Source: an uncultured Clostridium sp. (GTDB taxonomy: Bacteria > Bacillota > Clostridia > Lachnospirales > Lachnospiraceae). From it: a DNA stretch of 6,186 nt. Location of the stretch: positions 1 to 6,186 of the forward strand of contig USBM01000134.1 in the NCBI GenBank assembly GCA_900552885.1. The letters run 5' to 3'. The notes under the pieces were generated by a model. The model was given only the letters and a program-made list of their open reading frames with translations. It was not told the DNA's origin and did not search any database. Shown piece after piece: positions 6,074 through 6,186 of the stretch (its first letter is position 1; the number at the start of each line of letters is the position of its first letter). A program made the translations under genes and the position numbers.

Positions 6074-6186
6074 TACCGGTTCTCCATAACTTGTCTGCAT
6101 TGGTTCTACAATCATCTCTTCAAAGAATATATCTCTATCTAAAAATGGTGACTGATCTTCAATTGGCCGGAAACCAAAATCTCTCT
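6071..6186 (-). CDS. C-terminal end of an unidentified enzyme, possibly thiamine-diphosphate dependent
   Basis: Too short for a full ORF call, but one minus-strand frame is open from the window edge to TAG at 6073-6071, giving about 37 residues plus a partial codon. It reads FGFRPIEDQSPFLDRDIFFE and ends in MIVEPMQTSYGEPV. The other two frames contain stops within 50 bases, and the stop is fused with the binding site of FkbM, so this is a real gene end. The pattern of a Pro/Glu-Asp stretch, SPFLDR, then an amphipathic end with MIVEP recalls the tails of acetolactate synthase-like, thiamine-diphosphate-binding proteins in polysaccharide clusters. That match is from memory and weak. If correct, the enzyme would form a C-C bond or decarboxylate a 2-keto acid at the head of this pathway. 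Confidence 0.55.
   Translation of the reverse strand, partial: RDFGFRPIEDQSPFLDRDIFFEEMIVEPMQTSYGEPV

Overview
The window is a stretch of one long, tightly packed minus-strand gene cluster; all five intact genes and both edge fragments read right to left. Strong AGGAGG-type ribosome binding sites, AT-rich spacers and protein sequence style suggest a Gram-positive anaerobe of the Clostridia, possibly Lachnospiraceae. That assignment is an inference, since no marker gene is present.

In order of transcription (right to left): the last 38 codons of an unfinished gene, possibly a thiamine-diphosphate enzyme (6186-6071); a FkbM-family methyltransferase with an extra N-terminal domain (6062-4971); a FabG-like short-chain dehydrogenase/reductase (4962-4216); an acyl/aryl AMP-forming ligase of the ANL superfamily (4174-2759); a LuxE-family acyl-protein synthetase (2744-1626); and a LuxC-family acyl-CoA/acyl-protein reductase (1681-431). 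Gaps are 8, 8, 41 and 14 bp, and LuxE and LuxC overlap by 26-56 bp. No terminator or promoter is visible between them, so they form one operon.

After LuxC the order breaks down. A strong ribosome binding site leads to an ATG followed at once by TGA. Next comes a roughly 60-codon fragment that looks like the C-terminal end of a cytidylate kinase-like protein. At the left edge there is a 13-codon ORF overlapping, by TAATG, a GC-rich ORF with a hydrophobic start that runs out of the window. This left end looks like the eroded or rearranged border of the cluster.

How the genes may work together (inference): LuxE activates a carboxylic acid as acyl-AMP and holds it on a cysteine, and LuxC reduces it with NADPH to an aldehyde. 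The separate AMP ligase could load an acid onto CoA or a carrier protein, and the SDR could reduce a ketone (or run in the opposite direction). FkbM would O-methylate a sugar or other hydroxyl. No luciferase (LuxA/LuxB), LuxD or acyl carrier protein is in the window. The set resembles modules found in surface polysaccharide or secondary-metabolite clusters that build an unusual acyl- or aldehyde-derived side group, not a light-producing system.
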